This document shows positions 48,961-60,156 of a stretch of 64,000 nt of DNA, piece by piece. Made by a program: the position numbers and the translations under genes. The DNA is from Thuidium tamariscinum. Its lineage: Eukaryota; Streptophyta; Bryopsida; Hypnales; Thuidiaceae. Within the stretch, counting starts at the first letter, position 1. Every line of letters begins with the position of its first letter. The stretch lies in assembly GCA_947034885.2 (NCBI GenBank), contig OX344749.2:27543501-27607500 (forward strand), written 5' to 3'. A model generated the notes under the pieces. That model made no database searches. It saw only the letters and a list, made by a program, of their open reading frames with translations, and was not told the origin of the DNA.

Positions 48961-50289
48961 GGTAATTATGGTTAAAAATCAACTAAAAAGAGTGCTCACA
49001 GTAGGATTGATGCAATTCCTGCCAATGATGGAGAATTGGGTCTAATTATTTTGGAGTACCTTAAAAGACTCCTTAGAGCCAATTTCTACAACTTATCAGG
49101 AGTTTAGACATGATATTACGTGATTCACAGAGAATTGCACTAGCACCACTGGAGTTCGACAGTCTCCTACAAGCGTCACGGCGAAGCCAACTGGTGAAGA
49201 TTCCCTTGTATGGGAATGATTCCTCCCCGGAGGAATTAAGCCAACTGGTGGAGATTCCCTTGCACGGGAATGATTCCTCCCCGGAGGAATTAATTCTGCC
49301 ACGGCGCAATTTCTGCTTTGATTAGACAGTGTAGGTTTTTAGCGAAACTTTGCACTTGTCATTGGGGGGCTTCCTAGAAGATCCCCTAAAAGTTTCGTAA
49401 TTTTTTGGATTACGGAAATGACTCCATGGGAAGTCAACCGCTTTTACCGGCAATTGGAAATTCATGGAAAATTCCACGGCAATGGTAAAATCCCACTAAA
49501 AATTAGGATAGTGTGTTTTAGCCTAAATAAGTGTCCTGCCAAATTTCAAGACATTTTGACTTCAACAAGTACCAGAACCGGCAGCGAAGACAAGTTTTGA
49601 TGGTTTTACCAAAACTCTTGCGAGTTGACCGGTGCACGAGGAGCATACGGAGTCCGATTCAGGTCAACTTAGACTCTTTTCCAACATTCTTGGACCTTCC
49701 CGACAACCCAGGCTAGTCAAAACCTTTGGGAAAAATCAATTCCAAAAGATAGATTTTCCACCCTTTTCACCGGTTCGTAAATGTTAGCTTTGGAGCGCAT
49801 TTGGGCTCCGAGAGTAAGGGGTAGGGGTTCTTTTAGACTAATTTGGGTCTTTTGGAGCTAATGGCGCTGTCTGTTTGGCGATCGGACCATTTCTCCAAAA
49901 GTTAGAATTGCTATAGCAGTAGGGTAGATTTTTAGTTCGTTAATTTGGTTTTTCTTAGTTAGTTTTGTTCGTAACTTGAGGGGGGAAGAGGCCTTGGAAA
50001 TGTATAAAAGGCCTCCCCCTCCCCTCATTTCACACCTCTCTACTTTCATTTTTTTCGAAACCTCTTTCGAAAACCTCTTATTTCATTTGCATACCTTCCA
50101 TTATCTCTATCGTTTTCTCAAAGCTACATTACCAGTGACTACTTTGCAAGTTTGTTGGTATTTTCCAAACTCTTCTTCCCTTTGATATTCGAATGCCACT
50201 ATATACTCCAGTTCTCTTTGTTGTAAGCCCTTCCACAGGATTTTGAGGTCCCTTTGGGACGCTTGATCACTTGTTGGTGCTAACATTTT
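48961..50289. other. gene-free stretch with a 54-bp tandem duplication and a TATA box
   Basis: At 49186-49292 a 54-bp unit (GCCAACTGGTGRAGATTCCC...) is repeated twice. Each unit contains two small palindromes, ATTCCC...GGGAAT and ATTCCTCCCCGGAGGAAT. At about 50003 TATAAAAGG precedes a pyrimidine-rich leader (CCTCCCCCTCCCCTC), a plausible RNA polymerase II promoter, perhaps of an LTR-type element. No gene body is recognised downstream. Confidence 0.45.
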
Positions 50290-50516
50290 GAAGCTTTGAT
50301 ACCACGGTTGGTTGATTTAAGTCTTTTGACAAGGGATTCACAGCTTGGATTAGCTTATCGAGGATCCCCCTAAGCTTAAACAATTAATTGAGGTCCTAGT
50401 TAGTTTGAAGTTTTGATACCAAAGTTGGTTGATTTAAGTCTTTTGACAAGGGATTCACAGCTTGGATTAGCTTATCGAGGATCCCCCTAAGCTTAAACAA
50501 TTAATTGAGGTCCTAG
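50290..50516. repeat. 117-bp tandem duplication
   Basis: GAAGCTTTGATACCACGGTT at 50290 and GAAGTTTTGATACCAAAGTT at 50407 begin two almost identical units that share GGTTGATTTAAGTCTTTTGA and ATCGAGGATCCCCCTAAGCT. The near identity suggests a recent duplication. Confidence 0.9.
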
Positions 50517-51775
50517 TCATATCCTGGGAGTTTTGGGTAGGATCCAAATTCCTTTTTAGTCTTGGAAGAGGCAGACCCCTGGCGAAATTATCCTAGAATT
50601 TGAGGGACAACCCTCTAGTACGGCGAAGCTATCGCCAAAATTTAAAGATAATTTTTGAAGCCTTGCCTCTACTAACAGTTTTTCCGTGTTTTGTTTGTTT
50701 AAAGGGTCCCCATACGGAGACCCAAAGTTGGCGAGCAACGGCCAAGAAGGGCTGGATTTAAATCCAGTTCAGTTAATCAAAGGCCCAACCAGCCAGACCG
50801 AGGCCCAGCCAGCCAGATCGAGGCCCAGCAGTCAGACAATCAAGGACAGGTGCTCTCACATCAGGTTGCGGTTGCTTGACAACATCAATTCACTGGCCAC
50901 ATACCATCTGAATATAAAATCAAACTCTGGGATGATGCCTTAGGGCCCCATTTTGATTTTTCTTTCACTTTTTTTTGTGATTTGGAACTCCAGAAACAAG
51001 TCTGAGCTATAGAAGGCTGAATTTTTCCCAAACTTTGAGAAACCAGAGGGGGAGAGTTGTAGAAAAAGACTGAAATTCCCAAGGCAAGGATCTTTCTCCA
51101 GAAAACTCAAAATCCCACCAACTGGGAGTGCTGGACTTCCAAATATTTGGAATCCAGGAATTAGATTTGTAGAAAAACTGAATTTCCAAAGAAGGCCAGT
51201 TTGCCAAGAAGAAAACCAGAATCGAGTCTGAGAGGCCAGAACCCACAAGGCAGCAAGGATAGCCAGTCTATACAGGCTGAGAGGCTAATACACTACAAGA
51301 GAAGCTGGTTCTTTCAAGCAAGGATTTCAGCAAGGAATTCCTTGAAATTGGGTTTTCTTCCTAGAAGGTCACATTCTACAGTGAAAACGAGTACAATGAG
51401 CTTCACAGTGCTTATCGGACACATGAACTTCTGAAAAGACAGCATCTTCGGTCGCCACTGCAGCTGCGGATGCTTCCCAGTAATTCTAAGCGAACGGAAA
51501 TAACTCACTGAGTTAATTTTTGACGTTTCCATTATCCTATATTCAGAAATTCATGAATTTACGATTGAATCTTTATTTTTGGTTGGACTGGCACTGGCTC
51601 CTGTAGCTAGTCCCTGAGTATCCTCGCGGACAGAGTAGGTAAAAGGTACTTAAGAAGTACTTCTCGAACGGTTAAAAAAATTAAGCTGAGGTCATCAACG
51701 TTTCACTTGTCAGTGACCTCCTTGCAGGAGACAGAAAATTCACCTCATGCGTCTTTCAGAATTCACAACGAAAAG
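50517..51775. other. no supported gene
   Basis: Text near 50700-50740 (GGGTCCCCATACGGAGACCC, then TTGGCGAGCAACGG) could be the 3' edge of an LTR followed by a primer-binding-like site, but no second LTR or pol domain is visible. A CACTACAAGAGAAGC at 51292 is a candidate CACTA terminus without a matching partner. Confidence 0.3.
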
Positions 51776-52095
51776 TAAGGGAGGAGGCTCGAAAACTGCT
51801 CAGGCTCCAAAACCGCTCACCTTCTGAAATGCATATTTCTGGTACATGATGTTTTTTGATCTTTACAGTAATGTACAAACAGTGAACATGGGCGGTTTTG
51901 GAGCCCTATGCCATATTGACTTCAGAAATTCATAACTAACTCTACAGAGCTCCAAAAAATATGAAACGACTTGGGTTAGATGCCTATTCAAGCTGTCTTT
52001 CAAGAAAAATTAACTGGAAAATACTTCAAGATGTTTGACCTGCCCAAAATTCGGTTCCAGCCCTTAGATGGTCGGTTTATGGACCTCCTCCCTTA
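51776..52095. mobile_element. 320-bp MITE-like repeat, copy 2
   Basis: Starts TAAGGGAGGAGGCTC and ends GACCTCCTCCCTTA (inverted). An internal hairpin, GGCTCCAAAACCGC against GCGGTTTTGGAGCC, occupies the same place as the different hairpin of copy 1. The right 200 bp match copy 1. Confidence 0.78.
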
Positions 52096-55056
52096 AAGGA
52101 GTTATTCTATTATTCACTCCTGGACAACGTCATGCTGAACCCGTCTCTACCATTGTATGAAGACCGCTCTCAATCTCAGTCTCCACAGTACACTGCTGTG
52201 TTCAATCACCAAACGTGCATGTTATCTACTGTGCAACATTCGCACTTTCGTACATCATCTTCTATAACCAGGTACGCTGGAATTCAAATTTTCATACTTC
52301 AATTTCGAGGACATGCATAGTTCCAAAATTGAGCATACATTCTGAGCTCCTTCTCTGCTCATAAGCCCACAGAAAAACTGCATCACTGTAACAAAGCTCG
52401 CGCACACCTGCATAGCAAGCAATCACTTCTAACAATCGCACCTGCAGTAAAATCAAGCGAAACTGGGCGATGCACCCCTGACATGCGCATGCTCTCTATG
52501 CATATTACTATACTCTTTCGTGCTTGCACACACTAAAGTGTCCAACTGTGTCCAACAAAATTGCACAAAACTAAATTGACAAGCATGCAATCTCTGCTCT
52601 CAAAATCATGTCATATCATGCTTCACGATTCCCATTCAACAGTTCTAAAAAGAACAGACAAAAAGAATTGGCAACAAAAATAGGCTTGTTATAGGAACTT
52701 CAAAATTAGCCAGAATTGCTTACATGCGCTTCCATTGAAGGTCATGAATTGCATCACTTACAACTACTCTGAAATTTTCGAAACCGCTGCTCCTACTCCA
52801 CTGCAGGATGGCACACGCAGTGCAACGCTGAGGAATTTTCAAAAACGTGTCACTCTCCCAAATTTCGTTGTTGAGGGCTCTATTTCCTATACATTTCAGT
52901 TCCAAAAGCACATTCCTCCTGAAAAGGTAATCCCGCTAGTCCTCCAGATATCCTTTGCTTTCAACAAAGCTAGGTACTGCTTCGACAAAAAAACATGTCT
53001 CAAACTTCGTGAATAAGTAAGAAAGAAGTAATGAACAGGAATGGAGTTCTTCTATGGTTGTAATCTCCACTTCCATGCACACTATGTTACCCAACTTCTT
53101 CCTCTTCAATGAACTCCAACAATTCACCATCAATCCATTAGTGGCCATATTCACTTATAGCCGACGTGGTGGCTATCGGTGCAAAGACAAGTTATTTTCA
53201 CTCTCACATATTGCACACCACTCTCCCTGCTCTGAAAACATGTTCAAGAATCGCCTGCAAATTAGACATTGAGCTTGTACCTCCTAAGTTTGACTACGAC
53301 ATAATAGGCTACAACAATTTTACAAAATTCCTTACTTTCATTCCTTCTCTTTTACAAACTCAGCAGACTGTTTTCTTCATTTTCACGCTCTCTCTTCGAC
53401 TACATCACGATATTCTGTAGAATTCGATTCGTACACTACTTTATACGATCAAAGTAATATATTCTAATCACATAACATTGTGAACATTGCAGCGGAAAAG
53501 TCTAACTGCCCAACACTGGTATAAAGACCCGATACTTCTAAAACTGTACAAGCTACTCAAATTCTGAAACTACTGTCAGGATGCATGCTCTGAGCTTGCC
53601 AGATCGAACTTCCCAAAACTTCACGAGTTCTGCATGCTATCACTGACGACATCACTGCTTTCCTTTTAATGCACAGCCAATCTTTAAGCACGCCAGTCAA
53701 GTAATTTTCCCTCCACATTGACCTCGCTTTCACCAACTTCAATTATTTATATCAATTAATTCCTTCCATGGATGCCTTGAACATTGTGCATGCACCCAAT
53801 CAATCCAAGTTATGGATCGAAGAAACTGCAGTCATCCCTACCCCACCTCATGTGGACTACAGATATTGCTTTATCACAAATTTGATTCACATGCACTCCT
53901 ATTAGAGACAGTGATCCTGCAGCGTCGCACACGACTGAATTGGAGCTGGCCAGTAATTCACTTCTCCAACAGAGCACACATTCCAGGAGTTCACGAAAAA
54001 GGAGTTTAGTGCTCACTTCCAGTAGGCAAGTCATAATACCCCCCTCTCAAACTCAAATTTGATATACTCACCTTTTCCATGACTTTTCGATGGCGATTTC
54101 GCTCTTCAATAGATGACACTGCAAGCTTTATGAAACAAGGATGACGTCCTCATGTCAATTACTTACAGAAATAAAAAAGGACTCCCTCGATCAGGTCGAG
54201 CGTTAGAAACTTCTATGCACGGTGAAAAAATCTTATAATACTGTCCATAAAATATTTCACTACTCATATGTCTTTTTGGTAATTCGGAAATGAAACTTAT
54301 ACCAGCACTTCATGTTTTTAAAGCACTCACCATCAATTGTTTATTCACAAAAATCATGAGATAACCATATTTCTTTCCTCTTCCCACGCATTCGGTACCC
54401 ACTTCTTCGTCCGCTCCATTCATTCACTGATAACGTTACTTTAAACTGTGAAGAAACTAACCTGAAAGTCTGATGTCCATTAAAACAATTCTCGATTGTT
54501 TTCCAACAACGCACAATCCCCAAGTCAACTTCCCGCAGTCGTCCTCCTATCCTTGGAAAAACCTCGACACAATCTCTCAAACCACAATCCAACTGAAGAA
54601 GCGCTAATAATCAATCATGCTTAAACGTTTTGAGACAGTTCAGCGCTAGGAAACCATGAAAATGACATACTGAAAATAAATTGAACTTCAATTGAACTTC
54701 CTAAGGGTTTCCGCAATCTCTGTGCCTTACAAAATTTCGAGAAATGATAATTGAAGAGTCACTTCCAATTCCATGAAATTTGTACCACAGTAAGCACTGG
54801 TTTAACGAGTCTTCACAGTCACTATACATATCGACATCAGTACTCATTTCAAAATCCTAACTCATATTCAGGAATTCCACTTCACACTAATATAAGCAAT
54901 AATCACTGACAAAGAACATGAAGGCAAAACAAATTCGATCATCACGTTCAAAATTGAACGCAGAACTCCATACTCCTATGTCCTTCCCACACTGTCCTTC
55001 TCATTCCTCCTTGGAACTGAAGAATGAAAGCATTAGTCTTATTACATTGTCATGTC
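52096..55056. other. gene-free 3' region of the CACTA transposase
   Basis: Slightly less AT-rich than the foldback zone. Many short frames lie on both strands (52720-53016, 53557-54034, 54341-54592), none with a motif. In CACTA elements such a stretch would hold subterminal repeats, but I could not identify a repeated 10-20-bp motif by eye. Confidence 0.3.
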
Positions 55057-58000
55057 TCATTCCGATTGAATTCCATCTTCCTGTCCTTCTCTTTCGAGCA
55101 GTGCATCGTCATCTGATTCTTCATCTTCCGTCTCCAGTGTTTGGTGTTCCACAGCAGCATGAGCAGCTACATAATCTTCCTCCGTTATGTGCTGGCCCAA
55201 CGTCACATTCCTATCACCTAAGCTGTCACCATTCATTTCATCTGCGTCATATTGCTCTTCTAGAATAAACTCACTTTCCCTGTCGACAAGGTGAGAAGCG
55301 CTTCCGACGTCGATCTCTTCATAGATGCGAGTCGACCTGGAATCAGTGTGTAGAACTACTGACCAACCTGGCTCTTCTGAGCAATCACAGAAAAATATCT
55401 GGGACGCTTGCACAGGAAAAACGAATGAATTCGAAGACCTACGCATGAGTCGGTTGAGATTTACTAACGTGAATCCGTACTTGTCTTTTCTGATGCATGC
55501 AGTGGGACCTCTTAAAATTGGTGCAACCCAGTCGCAAAGGAGCAGTACAGGTTTCAATCTTCCATAATCCAGCTCCACTATGTCGATTATTTTTCCGTAG
55601 TATGTCACTTGCCCGGCTACATGATTTGCATCCGCCAATCCACTACGCTGCATTGTTTCGCAAGTTACTGTGACACCACTATCCGATGTTATCAAGTTCT
55701 TCTCAGCACTCTCAACTCGAAAGTGCTTTCCGTATGCAGCCATTGACTTGAATGATCGACTCTTCACACTTGGTGCCATAGACAGATCGACCATGTCATC
55801 TTCGAAAGTCTCATTTCCAGCTGACACAGTCATCTCCAACCATTCGGGAAAATCTGGAATTGGGTGCAGATGCAAGGGATACTGCATCCTCCTTCTCTGC
55901 CTTGGGTGTACTCCTTGTCGATACTGTAATCTGGCGTTCACTCTCTCTGAAGACAATCGTTTATGCCTCCTGCGATGAGGAATTCACGTTCTTAGAAATT
56001 CTGCTGCAGTATGTACAACATCACTGAAAAGGACACCAGCTTCAATGAACACAACATGTTCAGTGCTAGAGGTCAACAACTAGCTAGTACTATCATGCAC
56101 AATAGTTTTACAGGAATTAAATAAATGACGGCATTGAAAGAGAGAGGAAAGTAGGAACATACTCCCTCAGTTCATCCAAACAACTTGAATTATTGAGGAC
56201 ACACAAGTGCGCCCAATCACGTTCTTCCGCTGAAAGAGTTCTAAACTTGAAGGAGGTGCTCATGACCTCACCACTGACTCCTGCTTCCTCCTCGGCATCC
56301 CAAATCCTTTTCCGTGTGGACTCACACTCTAGAATGTACTCGGTAGATAAACCCAGACCTACTTCTATAGCTGTTCCACTTGCCATACAACCTTCAGGCC
56401 TGGCCTTGTTGCGTACATATGACTTCATGTACTTCATGTACCTTTCAAAAGGGTACATCCAACGATTGTGGACTAGTCCACACAATTCCAGCTCTTCTAC
56501 TAAGTGCACTGGTGAGTGCGTCATTGGGTCAAAAAATGAAGGCGGAAATTCTCGTTCTAGCATCGACATAGTAATAGCCACCTGTTCATTTAAAGAGCTC
56601 ATTTTTGAAGGGTCTACAACCTTCATACAAATCATTTTGAAAACATCACTCAACTGCAAAACAGCTTTCATTACTCGATCTGGTAGCAAACCTCTCAAGC
56701 AAACAGGTAGAATTTGTTGAAGTAAAACGTGGTGGTCATGGCTCTTCAGGCCGTGAAGTGTTCCATCAACGTCCACTTTGGACTTCAAGTTCGACATGTA
56801 TCCTGAAGGGGTCCTCAGATTCCGAAGCCTTTCAATGAGTACTCTTTTGTTGTTTTCTGTCAACACGTACGGAGCATGCGGTATATGAAATCCAGTAAGA
56901 GGAGGAATAGCTCTTACAATGTGGAGGTGTTTCTTGCAGCCAACTTCTTTCATGTCATTGCGCACAGGTGGACTATCTTTCATTCCAATGAGAGTACTGA
57001 AAAGGTTGTCAGCAACGTTCTTCTCACAATGCATAGCGTCAAGGACATGTCGAACCAGCAGCTTCTGCAAAACGAAAGCAACAACGACAAGTAAAGACCA
57101 AATTAAAGAAGATGTACTATATTTTCAGTCGTAGTAACTGTATACTTTCAAAAGAGAACCAACAGATTATAAGTTCCAAACTTCCAATAACAGGCCTCAA
57201 ACAAAAAATAGATCGAATGGAAAAGTTCAAATGAATATGGACTGACAATGTGTTCGTTTCACAAAGGGAAACAAACTTTTCCTACTATGCTAACTCAAGG
57301 TTTATGTACACTTAGCTAGGTATACAAACCACTGAATTTAAATATATTTTTACTCGAGAGGAAACAAACAAACATACAAACAAAGAAGTCCATTACAAGA
57401 AGAGATGACTTACATCCCAATATGGCAAGAGAAACAGCACAGATAGCCGCTTCACGCCATTCTTCTTAACGGGGTCATTCTCCGATCCTGCTACCCCTCC
57501 AGCATTTAACCATCGTTGTCTTGCCTCTCCCCATCTTTTATGTTGTTTTCCCGACACTCTGTGAGGTCGGCCCCCGTGCTCCACTTTTCCATTGAAAGAA
57601 TCCTTCATAAATCTGTAAGGGTGGTTTCGAGGTAGATAACGCCGATGACCTTGGAAGATATTCTTTCTTACACTTTTTGAAAATCTGGAGTCCACATTTG
57701 GTCCACAAATTGGGCATCCTTGATAACCCTTTGTCACACATCCGGAGATTAATCCGTAAGCTGGATAATCGTGGATGGTCCAAAGAAGCATTCCTCTAAG
57801 GGTGAAATCACTTCGACGTGGACTATCTGACATGTCCACAGCAGGTACACCTTCCCAGAGCACCAGTAACTCATCAACCAATGGCTCAAGGTAGACATCA
57901 ATGTTCTCTGACTTCACAGACTGCTTGCCAGGAATTAGTATTGATAACATCACGAAAAATCGCTTCGTTACCATCCATCCAAGCAAATTGTAGTTCACTA

Positions 58001-59593
58001 GAAAAATCGGCCACGTAGAATATCGAGTTGATTTATCTGCAAATGGGTTCATCCCATCAAGTGCTAAACCAAGTTTCACATTCCTGCTTTCTTTGAAAAA
58101 ATTGTTGTCAATGTCACTAACAGCTTTCCATGCTGGACTGTCTAATGGTGAACGTACTTTACCATCACTAGAAGCATTTTTCTCATGCCACTTCATCAGA
58201 GAAGCTATGTCTCGGCAGCGATACATCTTAAGCAACCTAGGTATCAATGGGAAATGTCTAAGCACCTTTACAGGGATAGAAGCGCTTCCTACAATATATC
58301 TTGAGGACTTACATTTAGGGCATTCGGACAGACCGAGTCTATCTTTCCAAAACAGTACACACCCATTGCGGCATGCATGAATGGTATTGAATGATAAACC
58401 TAACCTGTCAATAAACCGACGTGCTTCATACTGGTTTGTAGGTAATCCATTACAGGGAGGCAGAATATCCAAGCGTAGAAACGAGAACAATTCATCCATG
58501 AAAGAGTTGCTCACGTTATGGAGGTGTGCCAGGTTCAATAATACAAGCACACAAGCAAGCGTTGAGATCTTGGAATCGCGATACAGTGGTACCTGACTTT
58601 GTTTTAGCCATTCTTCAATGAGAGGGTCTGCTCCAGAGTCATTGGAGTCCGGTGCATCCGCTGTTTCGTCGTCGTCACTAGTAGTACCGAAACCCTCTCT
58701 CCTACTGTCAACTCTGTCGAACCATTCTGCGGTCAGTCGTTCAAAGTTGAAGCCTTCGTCGAAGTCTTCAGGCGTAGGAGAATTCATGCCTGCTTCAGGT
58801 CGCACTGCTTCCTCAGTATTCTCGTTGCAGTTGAAATGGAAATTGTCCGAATCTTCTGGCTGAATCAGAGCACATCAAAAGAAGGACTACTAATCAGAGT
58901 AGCAAACATATATGACCGTGTGCTTGTATTTTGACTAAGTCTGACATTGTCCACACAGATCATGAATTATGTTATTTTTGGCAGAATGTAAGTTTCCCCA
59001 AGTTGTAGTCGAAAAATTCTTTCTGTTCAAAATTGAAGTAGACCCTCCAAGAATTCATAAGCGCAGTACATGGGATTTTTATTTAAATTTGAACAGGACT
59101 AAGCGATTACTTTGTTGCAACCTATGTTTAGTGCATCATGGCTCGTCTCCTACTGAGAAGGTGTTACTGACTGAGATATTGACCTTGTTAGCGTACACGC
59201 ATTCAGAGTTCTTAACAAGGTTTAAGAATGTCGATGGATTCATATCAATTACGAAGAGGTTGACGAAGGAAGTGCATATCAGATGTTTACAGATTTTTCA
59301 CAAGTGATATCGTATAGAAGAAGGCTTACTTAGGGAAAACACAAAGAAACTTCAGATAAAAGGAAAGAAGAACTCACCAGCATAGAATGCATGAGGGCAG
59401 GGTCCCTGCCATTCCTTCGCAAGTGACTGTCAATTGTCCGTCGAAGAATAGGTCGACCTCCTCCTTTGCAATTTGTGCAAGGGCACTTGTAACTGTCCAA
59501 CACTCTTTCGTTTGCTCTTGCCCGCTCTAGTGCATTCAAAGTCATTGCAAGAGGTGAAAACCTAGCATCCTGATCACATTGGGTACCTTCCAT
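55057..59593 (-). CDS. CACTA (En/Spm) TNP2-type transposase, four exons, uninterrupted
   Basis: Exons on the minus strand are 59593-59378, 58859-57414, 57064-56163 and 55969-55057, giving 1158 aa. Donors are CTG/GTGAGT, GAT/GTAAGT and GA/GTATGT. Acceptors are CTGATTCAG, TTTTGCAG and CATCGCAG, and the joined frame has no stop. The first in-frame ATG is 59593; the frame is open back to 59662 but closed by TAA before that. Domains: a transposase-associated Cys motif (CPCTNC, residues 37-42, H57); TNP2 with LALDGMNPFADKSTRYSTWP (Asp about 340), HDYPAYG (436) and CPICG (454); DUF4218 (LHGLKSHDHHVLLQ at 657, FPPSFFDPMTHSPVHLVEEL at 727); DUF4216 (YYGKIIDIVELDYG, KPVLLLCDW); and an acidic tail. It would cut and join the CACTA ends. 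An unbroken frame suggests recent or current activity. The element ends were not located. Confidence 0.9.
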
Positions 59594-60156
59594 ACTTGCG
59601 TCTGCAGAACTCACGCTGGGATTTCGTAGGAACGGAGCGCCCGTAGGAGGAGAGTGGGACAACGATTAGGGCTTTCAAGTGTTTGAGGTACATCGTTGAA
59701 ACCCTGGAATGAGACTAGGGTTTCTTCTTCGATGAGAGAAATGATACGCTGTTGTAGATCACGGGGATCTTAGTATTTACAAATCTATGTAATTCATTGA
59801 AGCGTATACGTAGATTGAATGGACGTCATTATACTGTTTTTAGAATTCTCTGGAAGTAAGTCCTGCATGAGTACATAGAGCAAGTAGGTCATCAATCAGT
59901 ACTTCTGCAGCTTTGTAAGTGTGTGCGAGTAGGAACGACTCGTAAAGAATTGCATCGTAGTTTTTTCGGGCAGATAGCGCGTATCCCTAGGTATGCATGT
60001 CTCCTTTCAAATTGCTTGTGTCATGGGTAATGCTTGGCAGTTGATTAGCAGGTATTCTCAATGTAGCTCTCATGTTGAGATCATTCTCTGATTCTGATTA
60101 TGTATGTGTTTTTGACGCTTAAGTTCTCATACGCTGAAGGAAATTTGTTCAAGAAG
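59594..60156. promoter_or_regulatory. divergent promoter region of the two CACTA genes
   Basis: The region between the minus-strand TNP2 start (59593) and the plus-strand partner start (60157) must hold both promoters. AACCCTGGAATGAGACTAGG lies near 59700. No firm TATA box can be chosen on either strand. The head-to-head arrangement suggests coordinated control, which is inference. Confidence 0.35.

Noticed and set aside
46137..48968. TTAACCCTAAA at 46137 and TTTAGGGTAA near 48957 as piggyBac terminal repeats
   Set aside because: The match is short and imperfect, the right motif almost touches the start codon, and the words also equal plant telobox sequence.
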